Source: Parachitinimonas caeni (lineage in GTDB: Bacteria; Pseudomonadota; Gammaproteobacteria; Burkholderiales; Chitinimonadaceae). From it: a stretch of DNA of 64,000 bases. This document shows, one piece after another, positions 28,147 through 37,689 of this stretch; position 1 is the first letter of the stretch; each line of letters begins with the position of its first letter. Below the pieces are notes generated by a model, which ran no database searches, was not told the DNA's origin, and saw nothing but the letters and a program-made list of their open reading frames with translations. The position numbers were made by a program, and so were the translations under genes. Location: the NCBI RefSeq assembly GCF_030129945.1, contig NZ_JARRAF010000016.1, forward strand, positions 47,182-111,181. The letters are read 5' to 3'.

Positions 28147-28506
28147 TCAGGATTTTTTCTTTGGCGGCTTGGCATGGGCAGCGCGCAGGGCGACGCCTAG
28201 TGCCGCTCTGGCCCATTGCAATAACTCGGCTTGATCTTCGAGTGCATCTGCCGGAGCTGTGTAGTACGCCATCGACATCAAGGTTCCGTCTTTCTTTGGG
28301 TAGGTGAATGGCCCCAATCCTTTACCGGTAAAGTCGGGGATAGTTTCGGCATCGGCTTTGAAATAGAGCTGGTCTTTATCCACTACCGCGAATATCCGTT
28401 CATCACAATAAATGCCCCAGCCACCGAACATGGCCTTGGCCCGCAAGGTGCCAAGCGGTGCCAATTGTTCGAGCAGGTATTCCACAAATTCACTGCGTTT
28501 TGCCAT
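28147..28506 (-). CDS. TfoX/Sxy N-terminal domain protein
   Basis: A 119-residue single-domain protein with the TfoX_N pattern: LGTLRAKAMFGGWGIYCDER, FAVVDKDQLYFKAD and the late MSMAYYTAPADAL. GGGAGGTTG precedes the ATG. Full-length TfoX/Sxy regulates competence and, in Vibrio, responds to chitin. This short form lacks the C-terminal domain, so a competence role is not established. It lies next to the chitinase gene, which may be chance. The Lys-rich tail (KPPKKKS) is usual for short forms. Confidence 0.85.
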   Translation of the reverse strand: MAKRSEFVEYLLEQLAPLGTLRAKAMFGGWGIYCDERIFAVVDKDQLYFKADAETIPDFTGKGLGPFTYPKKDGTLMSMAYYTAPADALEDQAELLQWARAALGVALRAAHAKPPKKKS

Positions 28507-28605
28507 AGCAACCTCCCGTCTGAATGTCTTTCAACATCATAGCCGGATGAGCGGTATTGGCGATGCGCAGGCTCTGGGGGAGTGACCCGTGTGCCGATTC
28601 CAAAT

Positions 28606-28640
28606 AAAAACAGCACGTCACCGGGATGACGTGCTGTTTG
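28606..28640 (-). terminator. Terminator of the chitinase gene
   Basis: ACAGCACGTCA and TGACGTGCTGT pair around CCGGGA. On the minus strand the stem is followed by TTTTTATTTGG. It lies ~110 bases past the chitinase stop. Confidence 0.8.
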
Positions 28641-28751
28641 TTGAGGACTGCCCTAAGCATGCCCAGGCACCCCCGCCGCGCATCGCTATCAATGGCAAGG
28701 TCGGACGGCCTGTTCGGCTGCTGGTGGCAGCCTACGCTTCAGGCTGGGGGA

Positions 28752-31700
28752 TCAGCGCAGTTTTACTCCGAAGTTGTCTTCCACGCACTTCACGTAGTCT
28801 CCCTTCTGCAGTGCGCTGTAGGCGGTCTGATAACCAACCAGCTTACACTGATAGGATTTGCCATCAGGGCTCTTCGGGTTGTAAGACCAGTCCTGATCCC
28901 AGGCAACCAGCATGGCACCACCGCCGTCGGTGCTGAATTGCTTGCTGCCGGCGCAGCCGAGTACTTCGTCCGCAGGGATCGGCACATTCAGCTCGTGGGC
29001 AAACTCGCGATAGTAAGCGATGCGATTGCGTGACTGGGCTACTTCAGTACCCCCTCCGCACTCCACACCACCATTGATGATGACGGTGGTTGCCCCAAAG
29101 CCTGGCGACAGGTTGTTGGCGCGGTCTGCCGCATTCGGTTTCCAGGTGCCATCAATCACATGGATCATGCTGGGCTTGGGTGGCGCTGGGTAGGCAAAGA
29201 AGAAGGTTGCCGAGGCCAGATTGAGCCAGGTATCTGCAACCAGCTCGGGTTGCTGCAACAGGCGCATGTCACCAAAAATGGCTTGCGAGAACGGGCCATA
29301 GTTGAAGTTGTAAGACAGCTGCTTGGCGCCGCGACCGAAGTATTTCTTGCCCGGCGCACAGGCCCAGAGCTTGCCTTGCCAGGTGGTTGGGTCGCAGGTG
29401 CCGCCGGTGTATTCACAACCTGCGCCTGTCTCGCTACAACCCATTTCGCGGACGTGATAAAGCGCCTGCTTCCACTGAGGGGTGCTGGAGCTGCCGTCAT
29501 GCGCGCCAGTTTCCTGGGCAAAGTGGGCAAACATGGTGGCTAAAGACTTGCGGCAGATTGCTTCGGCATTGCGGCCATCGCTGTAGTCATCACACACGCC
29601 AGGGAATTTGGCGATGGCCTTGAGGAAGTTGCTATATGAGTATGCGGCGTTGCGCATTGGCATCAGCTCATTCCAGCGGGCTTCGTTGATGATGCGTTCC
29701 ACGCGCTTGACGTTGGACGGGTTGTTGGCATCACCGGGGCGTACCATTTCAACCTTGGCATTGTCGAGTGTGCGGATGGAGGCCTGAACCTGCTTGAACA
29801 ACGATGTGTTGGTCAGCGCGGCTTCGTTGGCTTCTGCTTCGGCCTTGCTTGGAACGCCGCTGGTTGGGGTTGTGCCACCACCGGTTCCTCCGCCTGTGCC
29901 CCCGCCAGTCCCTCCGCCAGTACCACCACCTGTGCCCCCGCCAGTCCCTCCGCCAGTACCACCACCTGTGCCTCCGCCAGTGCCACCACCGGTACCGCCA
30001 CCATTTCCTGAGCAGCTTCCCTTGTCAGACCACGGCCCCCACTGATCCTTGCCAGGTTGGTCGCCCTGAGTCCACCACTTGGCCGCCCAGCGCTTGCCAT
30101 TAAAACTGGCCTCCATGCTCTGTGTGTAAACCGCCGTTGCATTCCAGGCGGTTGGACAGGTCGTGGTGCCCCCGCCCGTGCCACCACCGGTACCACCACC
30201 AGTGCCACCACCGGTACCACCACCAGTGCCACCACCGGTACCACCACCAGTGCCACCACCAGTGCCACCACCAGTACCGCCGCCAGTGCCACCACCGGTA
30301 CCACCGCCAGTTCCGCAGCGGCCGTCATCGCGCCAAGCGCCCCACTGGTTCTTGCCGGGGTACTCACCTTGCGTCCACCACTTGGCAGTCCAACGCTTGC
30401 CATCGAAGCTGACTTGATTGTCCTTTACATAAACCGCCGTGTTATTCCAGGCAGTCGGGCAGGTGCCGGTGCCTCCGCCAGTACCACCGCCAGTACCACC
30501 GCCAGTGCCACCACCGGTACCACCGCCAGTGCCACCACCGGTACCACCGCCAGTACCACCGCCAGTACCACCACCGGTACCACCACCAGTGCCACCGCCA
30601 GTGCCACCGCCAGTGCCACCGCCAGTGCCACCGCCAGTACCACCACCCGAACCACCCACAGCCAGGTCGGCGGCGAGCTTGTTCAGCAATGACAGATTGG
30701 CTGCCTTGACGTCACCAGACAGCTCCCAGAACATGGCGCCGCCCAAGCCCTTCTGCTTGATATAAGCGGTTTTGTGACCGACAGATTCCAGATCTTCGTA
30801 GCTGATGACGACGCCCGTTGCCGCGTTGTAAGCCCAAGGTACCTTGGCTTCGTTGTCCCAGAAACGCTTGAAGCCCCCGCTGGCCAGTTTGCCGACCAGA
30901 TCGTGGTAATCGAAGACGCCGGCTTCCCAGGTGCCTTGTGGCGCATTTGGCGTTGTGCGCTGGAACAAGCCGTTGTTGGCGCCTGCGGTGGCGGTCCAGC
31001 CTCGACCATAAAATGGCACACCAAGCACCAGTTTGCTGGCAGGGGCGCCGGCTTTGATCAGATTGTCAATCGAGGCGCTGGCGTTGTAGTTCTGCTTGAT
31101 GTCGCGGCCGCTTGGGTCATTGCTGCTGGGGTAGAGCGGGGCGTGGTGATTACTGATCTGCTCCCAGCCGCCGTGGTAGTCATAAGTCATGACATTGACC
31201 CAATCAACGGCTGCCATGAAGGCAGGTACTTCCAGATTGGCAATCTTGTCGTGGCCGGCGCCCAGCGCTGCGGTCAGGTAGTAAGGTTTGCTGTCGCGCT
31301 TGCCCTGTGCGTCGAGTTCCTGACGCAGTGCCTGCATCAGCAAGGTGTAATTGTGCTTGTCTTCCGGACGGTACTTGTTGCTCTCCAGTCCGCCGCCAAC
31401 CGGGTATTCCCAGTCGATGTCCACGCCATCAAAGCCATATTTGGCTGCGAACCCCACGCATGAGCGTGCAAACTTGGCGCGTGACTCAGCGGTGAGCGCA
31501 ACATCCGAGAACCGGCCCGACCAAGTCCAGCCGCCCACCGAGATCAGGGTCTTGAGGTGGGGGTAGCGCTTTTTCAGATTCAGCAGCTGATTGAAGTTAC
31601 CCCAGAACGGCTTGGTTTCGTTCCACGAATCACCCTTGTCGGTAAAGCGCTTTTCGATGTCCGCAAAGGCATCCCCGGTTACGCACTCGCCTTCAGGAGA

Positions 31701-31889
31701 AATATTGATAAAGGCGTAGTTGATATGCGTGAGCTTGTCGCCGGGAATGTCGGCAACCTGATAGTTGCGACCGTAGATGCCCCAATTGGTGAAGTAGCCG
31801 ACAACTTTGGTGTCTGCTGCATAGAGATTGGCGGACATTGCTGCAATCAGTGCAGCGGTCAGCGGCCGAATACGCAAAGGTCGTGCCAT
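28752..31889 (-). CDS. Multi-domain chitinase GH18 - CBM5/12 - CBM5/12 - GH19
   Basis: A 1045-residue secreted chitinase with a signal peptide (1-~25). Residues ~27-405 are a GH18 domain; the catalytic motif FDGVDIDWEYP places the acid/base Glu at 161, and TLISVGGWTWSG is the second strand motif. Two CBM5/12 chitin-binding domains follow, each with the AKWWTQG signature (RWTAKWWTQGEYPGKNQW and RWAAKWWTQGDQPGKDQW). The C-terminal ~330 residues are GH19, with the catalytic Glu in AHFAQETGAHDG and the substrate motif KYFGRGAKQLSYNFNYG. Three (GGGT)n linkers separate the parts. GH18 retains and GH19 inverts the anomeric configuration, so two independent mechanisms sit in one chain. A strong SD (GGAAAGG) and a promoter-like sequence precede it. 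Confidence 0.95.
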   Translation of the reverse strand: MARPLRIRPLTAALIAAMSANLYAADTKVVGYFTNWGIYGRNYQVADIPGDKLTHINYAFINISPEGECVTGDAFADIEKRFTDKGDSWNETKPFWGNFNQLLNLKKRYPHLKTLISVGGWTWSGRFSDVALTAESRAKFARSCVGFAAKYGFDGVDIDWEYPVGGGLESNKYRPEDKHNYTLLMQALRQELDAQGKRDSKPYYLTAALGAGHDKIANLEVPAFMAAVDWVNVMTYDYHGGWEQISNHHAPLYPSSNDPSGRDIKQNYNASASIDNLIKAGAPASKLVLGVPFYGRGWTATAGANNGLFQRTTPNAPQGTWEAGVFDYHDLVGKLASGGFKRFWDNEAKVPWAYNAATGVVISYEDLESVGHKTAYIKQKGLGGAMFWELSGDVKAANLSLLNKLAADLAVGGSGGGTGGGTGGGTGGGTGGGTGGGTGGGTGGGTGGGTGGGTGGGTGGGTGGGTGGGTGGGTGTCPTAWNNTAVYVKDNQVSFDGKRWTAKWWTQGEYPGKNQWGAWRDDGRCGTGGGTGGGTGGGTGGGTGGGTGGGTGGGTGGGTGGGTGGGTGGGTGGGTTTCPTAWNATAVYTQSMEASFNGKRWAAKWWTQGDQPGKDQWGPWSDKGSCSGNGGGTGGGTGGGTGGGTGGGTGGGTGGGTGGGTGGGTGGGTGGGTTPTSGVPSKAEAEANEAALTNTSLFKQVQASIRTLDNAKVEMVRPGDANNPSNVKRVERIINEARWNELMPMRNAAYSYSNFLKAIAKFPGVCDDYSDGRNAEAICRKSLATMFAHFAQETGAHDGSSSTPQWKQALYHVREMGCSETGAGCEYTGGTCDPTTWQGKLWACAPGKKYFGRGAKQLSYNFNYGPFSQAIFGDMRLLQQPELVADTWLNLASATFFFAYPAPPKPSMIHVIDGTWKPNAADRANNLSPGFGATTVIINGGVECGGGTEVAQSRNRIAYYREFAHELNVPIPADEVLGCAGSKQFSTDGGGAMLVAWDQDWSYNPKSPDGKSYQCKLVGYQTAYSALQKGDYVKCVEDNFGVKLR
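29871..30005. repeat. 12-bp minisatellite encoding linker 3 (GGGT)n
   Basis: About eleven tandem Gly-Gly-Gly-Thr units between the second CBM and GH19. The DNA unit is a 12-mer (plus strand CCACCACCGGTA-type) with variation at third positions. Confidence 0.85.
30163..30315. repeat. 12-bp minisatellite encoding linker 2 (GGGT)n
   Basis: About twelve tandem GGGT units between the two chitin-binding domains, of the same 12-mer type as the flanking linkers. Confidence 0.85.
30467..30657. repeat. 12-bp minisatellite encoding linker 1 (GGGT)n
   Basis: About fifteen tandem GGGT units between GH18 and the first chitin-binding domain, the longest of the three arrays. Confidence 0.85.
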
Positions 31890-31936
31890 GGTGAGCCCTT
31901 TCCTCGATTGTTTATGCCAAGTAAATACATTGTTAC

Positions 31937-31966
31937 AGAATACTTCATTGTATTTGCTTATGTAAA
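31937..31966 (-). promoter_or_regulatory. Candidate sigma-70 promoter of the chitinase gene
   Basis: On the minus strand, TTTACA (31966-31961) and TATTCT (31942-31937) are separated by 18 bases, ~48 bases upstream of the start codon. Confidence 0.5.
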
Positions 31967-32225
31967 CGGCATATTTGGCGAGTGAGGCGCTTGTGAATGC
32001 TGGATTTCCCTTGGATTTTAATGAAATCCTTATTTATCAATGGTTTCCGAGATCAGAAAAAATTTCTTTCGGCAAGAAAATTCGACGAGTGGTAGCTAAT
32101 TTTTCAAAAATACTGATCATTTGAAGGGTGGTCAGTGATAAATTTCCCGACTTCAGCGCAGATTCAACCCCCTTTTCCTGCGGGGAAGACGGGTGGGATG
32201 AATTGTTAAGAAAAGAAGAAAAGTT
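31967..32225. other. AT-rich intergenic region upstream of the chitinase
   Basis: About 260 bases of low-GC sequence with short A/T runs and no supported ORF. Its position suggests regulatory sequence for the chitinase; no specific operator was recognised. Confidence 0.4.
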
Positions 32226-32555
32226 CTAACAGGGCCGGCCAAAGCGATGGCAGCGGAACATGAAGGGCCAATCCCTTTGGCGCTCGTCAGCTCGGGCGTC
32301 ATCAATCTGCTCGCGCATCAGGTAATCCAGAACCTTGTCAGGCATTCCAGCGTCGTGAAGGCGGATAACCTCAGTAGCAGTAAGGGTGTAACGGGCGCGG
32401 GACTCGCGCAGGCGCTTGATCATCTCGTCGGGGTTGGCGCCCGTTTTGCCTTCTGCTGCCAGTTGGCTAAGGTCGAGTGGATGAACGGCGAATACGGCGC
32501 AGCCTGACAGCATGACGCTTGTTAGCAAGACAATAACGAGTGATTTGTTCATCAT
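32226..32555 (-). CDS. Small lipoprotein
   Basis: A 109-residue predicted lipoprotein. Start at 32555 (MMNKSLVIVLL) after AGAGGAAA. The lipobox LSGC (SVMLSGCAVFAV) is clear. The mature part is mostly helical, with a segment TATEVIRLHDAGMPDKVLDYLM that resembles a short helical motif of unknown role found in other small bacterial lipoproteins. The C-terminus (MFRCHRFGRPC) is basic with two Cys. No function can be assigned. Confidence 0.7.
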   Translation of the reverse strand: MMNKSLVIVLLTSVMLSGCAVFAVHPLDLSQLAAEGKTGANPDEMIKRLRESRARYTLTATEVIRLHDAGMPDKVLDYLMREQIDDARADERQRDWPFMFRCHRFGRPC

Positions 32556-32806
32556 ATTTTCCTCTGGGCTGAGCCTGATTGGCAGGGTGCGAAAAAATAT
32601 TCTGAAAACCTGACTGAATTTGCAAAGGGCATCCGCTTGTCTGCGGTGACCGTTTGTCGAGTGCCTGCACGAGCGACTGCTGAATATAAGCGCCAACCGC
32701 GCCACCTTGGCTTATGACGGTTTGACTAAGCCGGCTTGCCAAGGTGCCCGGTTTTTGGCGGGTTAACGGCTGCCCGGGTGAATGAAACGGCTACAGAACC
32801 CGGTGT

Positions 32807-35347
32807 TCAGAAGTGCAGCAGGCCTGGCCGTGGAATGGAAAACCAGAAGGTGGTGCCATCGCCTGCCTCGGAGCGGAATGCCATGCTGCCGCCATGCCGC
32901 TCAATGATCGCCTTGGAAATGCTGAGCCCGAGTCCGGTGCCACCACGTTTTCGGATGGCTGAGTTGTCGGCCTGCGAAAAGCGCTGGAAGACTTTATCGC
33001 GAAACGCGGCGGGAATCGGGTCGCCCCAGTTGTGAACGCTGACCTTGATGGCGTCATCCACCTCCTGCACGGTGACCTGGACGGTCTGACCCGGATTGGA
33101 AAATTTGGCAGCGTTGGACAGCAGATTGGCCATGACCTGCGATAAACGGTGCTGGTCTGCGCCAATGGTTTCCAGTTTGTGGTCCAGGGGCAGGTTCAGG
33201 TTGAAGACGACGCCAAACTGGCGAGCATAGGCTTCGTTGGCGCGCGCGGCCTGCTCGACCAGTGCGACGATATCGACATCGGTGATCTGCAACGGCATCT
33301 GGCCGGCTTCCAGCTTTTCGATGTCGAGCAGGTCGTTGATCAGTAGCAGCAGACGTTCGCTATTGTCGAAGGCGATTTGCAACAGGCCCTGGATGCGCTC
33401 GTCGACTTTCCCCAGCACACCATTGAGTACCAGCGATAGCCCGCCCTTGATCGAGGTCAGCGGGGTGCGCAGCTCGTGGCTGACGGTGGCGATAAAATCC
33501 GCCTTGAGCTGATCCATGCGTCGTCGCTCTGAAATGTCGCGGCCGAAGACGACCAGGAGCACCTGGTCGTTGACGCCAATGACCTTCTCGATAGCGAGTT
33601 CCACCGGTACCCCCTCATCGGCATCAGACGATAGCGTGCTCTCAATACCAATCCAGCGCTCGGTGCCTTCCAGTCGGTGCAGGTATTCGGTCAGCTGTTC
33701 GGCCGACAAGGCTCGACAAAGCGCCACGGGCAGGATGGTGTGGATCGGCAGATGTACGAGCCCGGCGGCATTCAGCAGGCTGCGGTTGGCGTAATTCAGT
33801 GTTGCGCTGTGCGGGTCGATGATGGCAACGAAATCATGCGCATCGTCCAGCAGACGTTTGAACAGGCCAAGCGCCAGCTCGGCATCGCGCCGTTCGGTAA
33901 TGTCGATCCAGCAGCCGACGCTACCGACGCCAGCGTCATCTCCCAGCCTCGGGGTGCCTCGGGCCAGCATCCAGCGCTGGGTGCCATCGCGGCGGCGCGC
34001 CCGCAGTTCCATGCTCGCCGTGTGGCCGGATGCGATGTACGTCAGCATCTCTCGATACCGGGCACGATCAAGTGGCTGGATGGTGTCGAGCCAGCCTTCG
34101 CCATGTTCCTGATCCATGTCTCGGCCGGTAAAACTCAGCCAAGGCTGGTTGACATAGCTGCACAAGCCGTTTGGGTCGGCTACCCAGATCAGCACGGGTG
34201 CCGAGTCGGCCATGGTCCGGAAGCGCTGTTCGGTTTCCTGCAGGTTGCGGGTATTTTCGTTCACCCTCAGCTCCAAGCCTTCCTGATAGCGTCGCAGTCG
34301 TTCCAGCATGGTACGCAGGCTGGTCGATAGCTGGCCCACTTCGTCATTGCCTGCCGCGGGAAGATCAATCGGGATGTCGGACTGAGTCGAAATGCTGTCG
34401 GCGGTGCTGGCCAGTCCCGAGAGCGTCTCGGTCAGGCGGCGTGCCTGCCTGTAGGCGATGACATAGGCGGTAGTGCCGGTCAGGCCGGCAGCGAAAATCC
34501 CGGGTAGCAGGAACTTGGTCCAGAAGTGCGACAGATGGGACGAATGGTCGCCGATGAAGACATCGAGCGTTGTTTCATAGTGAGAGGTTTCGCGGCTTTT
34601 CAGCCAGTCGTGACGGCCGAAGGTCAGGGTATCGCCATGAACATGGCTTTCGGCATCTAACGTTGAACCATATTGGGCGATGATGAGGCCGTCCCGACTG
34701 ATTCGGGCACGGGTGCCGGGGCCCAAGGCCTGCAGCTGGGTCAACAGCAGATGGCTCAGATCCAGCTCCAGCCGCAGGTAGCCATCTGTCTTTCCGGTGG
34801 CTGGATTTGTAACGGGCTCGACCATGATGATCCAGGTATTGTCACCCCGGGTGACAAAGCGCAGGCCCTGCTGACGGAACCAGCCGGAGAGCAGGCTGGT
34901 GTAGTCGGTGATACCCGCTTGCTTGGTGGCCAGATGCTGGCCATGAACATCGGCCAACAGCAGGAAGTAACGGTCTACACCGGCGACGCGATGGCTGCGC
35001 ACGATGGCTTGCAGGGTATCTGACTGTTGGGATGGCGTCTGCAGGGCCTGCAGTAACCCAGGGTGTTGCGCAAGCAGATGCAGGTCTTCCGCTGCACCAT
35101 CCAGCAAGGCTCGGCTGTTCCGGATTACCAGCCGGGCGCGGGTTTGGCTGTCGTCATCCAGACTGGCATGTACCAGTGCGTACAAAAGGGCTGCCAAAGT
35201 CAGGGTGACGGTGATGGATACAGCAATGGCCAGCAATGCCGAGGCCACACCGAAGCGGCGAGCGATCGACGCGCGCAGCCAGGATCGTATGGCGCGTATG
35301 GCTGGCGGTTGCCAAATCATGCCGCGCAGCCTCGAAGGCTGTGGCAT
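32807..35347 (-). CDS. Membrane-bound hybrid-sensor histidine kinase with two PAS domains
   Basis: An 846-residue kinase. A first membrane helix (~32-60) and a periplasmic sensor of ~200 residues are followed by a second helix (FLLPGIFAAGLTGTTAYVIAY). A HAMP linker and two PAS domains with PAC motifs come next (~365-485, WMLARGTPRLGDDAGVGSV; ~490-610). HisKA carries the phosphorylated His in FIATVSHELRTPLTSIKGG. The HATPase has the N box VMANLLSNAAKFS and the G box GGTGLGLSISKAI. No receiver domain is attached and no regulator gene is adjacent, so its partner is unknown. The start may instead be the Met at residue 10; neither has a strong SD. Confidence 0.9.
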   Translation of the reverse strand: MPQPSRLRGMIWQPPAIRAIRSWLRASIARRFGVASALLAIAVSITVTLTLAALLYALVHASLDDDSQTRARLVIRNSRALLDGAAEDLHLLAQHPGLLQALQTPSQQSDTLQAIVRSHRVAGVDRYFLLLADVHGQHLATKQAGITDYTSLLSGWFRQQGLRFVTRGDNTWIIMVEPVTNPATGKTDGYLRLELDLSHLLLTQLQALGPGTRARISRDGLIIAQYGSTLDAESHVHGDTLTFGRHDWLKSRETSHYETTLDVFIGDHSSHLSHFWTKFLLPGIFAAGLTGTTAYVIAYRQARRLTETLSGLASTADSISTQSDIPIDLPAAGNDEVGQLSTSLRTMLERLRRYQEGLELRVNENTRNLQETEQRFRTMADSAPVLIWVADPNGLCSYVNQPWLSFTGRDMDQEHGEGWLDTIQPLDRARYREMLTYIASGHTASMELRARRRDGTQRWMLARGTPRLGDDAGVGSVGCWIDITERRDAELALGLFKRLLDDAHDFVAIIDPHSATLNYANRSLLNAAGLVHLPIHTILPVALCRALSAEQLTEYLHRLEGTERWIGIESTLSSDADEGVPVELAIEKVIGVNDQVLLVVFGRDISERRRMDQLKADFIATVSHELRTPLTSIKGGLSLVLNGVLGKVDERIQGLLQIAFDNSERLLLLINDLLDIEKLEAGQMPLQITDVDIVALVEQAARANEAYARQFGVVFNLNLPLDHKLETIGADQHRLSQVMANLLSNAAKFSNPGQTVQVTVQEVDDAIKVSVHNWGDPIPAAFRDKVFQRFSQADNSAIRKRGGTGLGLSISKAIIERHGGSMAFRSEAGDGTTFWFSIPRPGLLHF

Positions 35348-35459
35348 CGAGCCATGCCGTTACAGCGCTTTGGTATCTGCTGCAGCGCTGGGTGGTGGCT
35401 CGACTTTGTGTGATAGTTGGGTTTTATCTGCATCAAAGCGCACATCAGCTGATGTCGGT

Positions 35460-35478
35460 TAGGTTCTGTTGACGGTGT
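35460..35478. repeat. Solo left end of a MITE-like element
   Basis: TAGGTTCTGTTGACGGTG matches the left terminus of the 44640 copy for 14 bases, then diverges. No facing right end is seen within several hundred bases. Confidence 0.55.
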
Positions 35479-35638
35479 TCGAGGGGCGGCAAGAGAACAC
35501 TGTATGGATATGCCAAGGCAGCGGACTTATCGACTTATTAAAAATAGCCAAGCCATTTGCCGGGTGCCAGGCCCTGTGCAGATATCCGGCTCGGCGAATT
35601 GATCGGGAGGCGGGCCGGCTTGGGCCCGATAGCATGCA

Positions 35639-36478
35639 ATGCATAAGAAACGCACGATTCATCCTCGAATCCGCAAGGCGCTGGCCCGGCAGATCGAAGC
35701 GATTCAGCGAGCCAGAGTGCGTCTGCAGCAGGGAGATGACGCCGAGGCGCTGCACGACTTCCGGGTAGCGCTACGACGCACCCGCAGTCTGTTGCGACCG
35801 CTGCTCGATATCGAAAGCAAAGCGCAGCGGCTCAAACGCGCTGGCCGGCCGCTGTGGCAATACGCACGCCAAACCAACCCGCTACGCGATGGCGAAGTCC
35901 AGGCCACGTTGATTGCGACACTGCCCCCAGAATTGTGGGGCGCTGCGCAGCAGGCTTGGCAGGCGGACCGCCAACAACGACTCGATCAGCAACGGCACGA
36001 ATTGATCGAAGCGCTGTGTCGGCCACGCCTCCTCAAACAACTCGATCAACTCAGGCGGGCCGGCAAGCGGGTGTTGGGGGAGCTGGGGCGGCGCGAACTC
36101 ATGGATGCCGGCAGGCTGGACCTGCACATTCTGCGGCGTCGTCTGCTGCGTATGCTGGCGGATGGTGCGGAACATCCCGAGCATTGGCATGCGATTCGTC
36201 TCGACGCCAAACGCCTGCGCTATCTGCTTGAAGGGTTCGGCTATCTGGAAGGGACGGATTGGGCAAGCGAGCTGGCGGCATGCAAGGCGGCACAGGATAG
36301 CCTTGGCGAGTTGCATGACGTGGATGTGCTGATCGTTGATCTCAATGCTGCGGGCCTGCTCAACCCGGCGCTGGACGAGGCGCTGGGGGCAGAGCGTCAA
36401 AACCGGCTGGCATTGGCCAAGGTTGATCTGCAGACCCTGGCGGCAATACTGCGGCATGATCCGGCCCCGCCAGCCTGA
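35639..36478 (+). CDS. CHAD domain protein
   Basis: A 279-residue all-helical, strongly basic protein. The CHAD signature is clear: conserved His/Arg helices EALHDFRVALRRTRSLLRPL near the N-terminus, and IRLDAKRLRYLLEGFGYL later. CHAD domains bind inorganic polyphosphate and often associate with polyphosphate granules. The usual CYTH partner (triphosphatase) is not fused or adjacent. The ribosome site is weak, so the start is uncertain by a few codons. Confidence 0.88.
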   Translation: MHKKRTIHPRIRKALARQIEAIQRARVRLQQGDDAEALHDFRVALRRTRSLLRPLLDIESKAQRLKRAGRPLWQYARQTNPLRDGEVQATLIATLPPELWGAAQQAWQADRQQRLDQQRHELIEALCRPRLLKQLDQLRRAGKRVLGELGRRELMDAGRLDLHILRRRLLRMLADGAEHPEHWHAIRLDAKRLRYLLEGFGYLEGTDWASELAACKAAQDSLGELHDVDVLIVDLNAAGLLNPALDEALGAERQNRLALAKVDLQTLAAILRHDPAPPA

Positions 36479-36614
36479 GTCGCCTGTCTAGCCACCGGGT
36501 CGCCCAATCTCGTGTTTCAAACGATGCCTCCTGGTGTTCGGCACCTCAAGAAGCCGCCAGCAGACGGCTTGATGTGGGAAAATGGTGGATTATTCCGTAT
36601 CCGCCAGAGTCCGC

Positions 36615-37637
36615 ATGCAAGCCAGCCCCCTTTCTGTTTCCCATGTCATCGTTCATCAGTTGAGCAAGTCCGAACAGGGCGAGGCGTCTGTGCGCCTGCG
36701 CGATACCCCGTTGCCGCTGAATGCGGCTGCGCAGCGGTTGGTTGAACAGCTGGTTGGATTGTATACCGCCCGCCTGGGCAAGAGCTTTGGTCAGTTCGAG
36801 GAAGACGAAGCGAGCTTTCCTTTACCGCGCTGGTTACGACAGTATCTGCAGGCGCAGTCGCTGGATTTCTCTGGCCTGAGCGCTCAGATGGCCGAGGCCC
36901 TGCGGCAGCGCCTGGAACAGGAGGCGCTGGCAACCGGTGGCTACTTACTGATTGCCCACGCAAAAGAAGCTTCTTCCGACAGCCTGCTGGTTGCTTTGCT
37001 GACTGAAGCCCAGGGCTCGGCACTGACTGCCGAGCTGGATGTGACCGACTGCAGCTATCTCGACCTGTCCAGCCTGAAAGTAGCAGGACGAATCGACCTG
37101 ACTGCCTGGCAACAAGGGGGAGAGCGCTATATCAGCTTTCTCAAGGGCAAGGGCGATGTCGCCCAGTATTTCAAACAGTTTCTGGGGTGCAGCGACGTGG
37201 TGTCGGCCTTGAAGGAAACCCAGAAGCTGGTGCAGGGACTGGGGCAATTTGTTGAATCCCGGAAACTGCAACCGGCACAGAGGGATGAAATTCTGGAACG
37301 CGCACATAGCTATCTGGAGGGACTGGGCGAACAGGACGTTCCGTGGAGTCTGGATGAGGTAGCCCAGCAGGTGTGGCCGCAGGAGCCAGCCTGCCTGCGC
37401 CGCTCTTTCGATGAACAGGCAATTGAGGTTTCGGGTGGTTTTGTTCCTGACAAACGCGCCATCAAACCGCTGGTGCGCTTCAAGGCGCAAGCCCAGCAAT
37501 GGAAGCTGGAGTTCGATCGCAACAGCCTGCGCTCGGGCGCCGTCATCTACAACAAGCACAACGATACTCTGGTGCTGTACGACGTACCCGAACATCTGAA
37601 ACGTGCCTTGCTCGAAGGCAGCGGGGAAGACAATTAG
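36615..37637 (+). CDS. yejK: Nucleoid-associated protein YejK/NdpA
   Basis: A 340-residue protein of the YejK (37-kDa nucleoid-associated) family. The start at the Met of MQASPLSVSHVIVHQL aligns with E. coli YejK; an upstream ATG at 36582 is the alternative. Family-typical blocks: VRLRDTPLPLNAAAQRLVEQL, GGYLLIAHAKEASSDSLLVALL, then RYISFLKGKGDVAQYFKQFLGC and the C-terminal PLVRFKAQAQQWKLEFDRN. It is thought to bind DNA/nucleoid, but the biochemical role is unclear in the family. Confidence 0.9.
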   Translation: MQASPLSVSHVIVHQLSKSEQGEASVRLRDTPLPLNAAAQRLVEQLVGLYTARLGKSFGQFEEDEASFPLPRWLRQYLQAQSLDFSGLSAQMAEALRQRLEQEALATGGYLLIAHAKEASSDSLLVALLTEAQGSALTAELDVTDCSYLDLSSLKVAGRIDLTAWQQGGERYISFLKGKGDVAQYFKQFLGCSDVVSALKETQKLVQGLGQFVESRKLQPAQRDEILERAHSYLEGLGEQDVPWSLDEVAQQVWPQEPACLRRSFDEQAIEVSGGFVPDKRAIKPLVRFKAQAQQWKLEFDRNSLRSGAVIYNKHNDTLVLYDVPEHLKRALLEGSGEDN

Positions 37638-37689
37638 TCCCGACGCCTGCTGCGTTTCAATCAAACAATTTATAAATAAGGATTGCAGA

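Noticed and set aside
29794..30765. Open frames on the plus strand made of Pro-Pro-Val-Pro repeats (and Val/Ala-rich minus-strand frames) across the chitinase linkers
   Set aside because: They are other-frame readings of the 12-bp (GGGT)n arrays; the chitinase frame is continuous, with domains on both sides.
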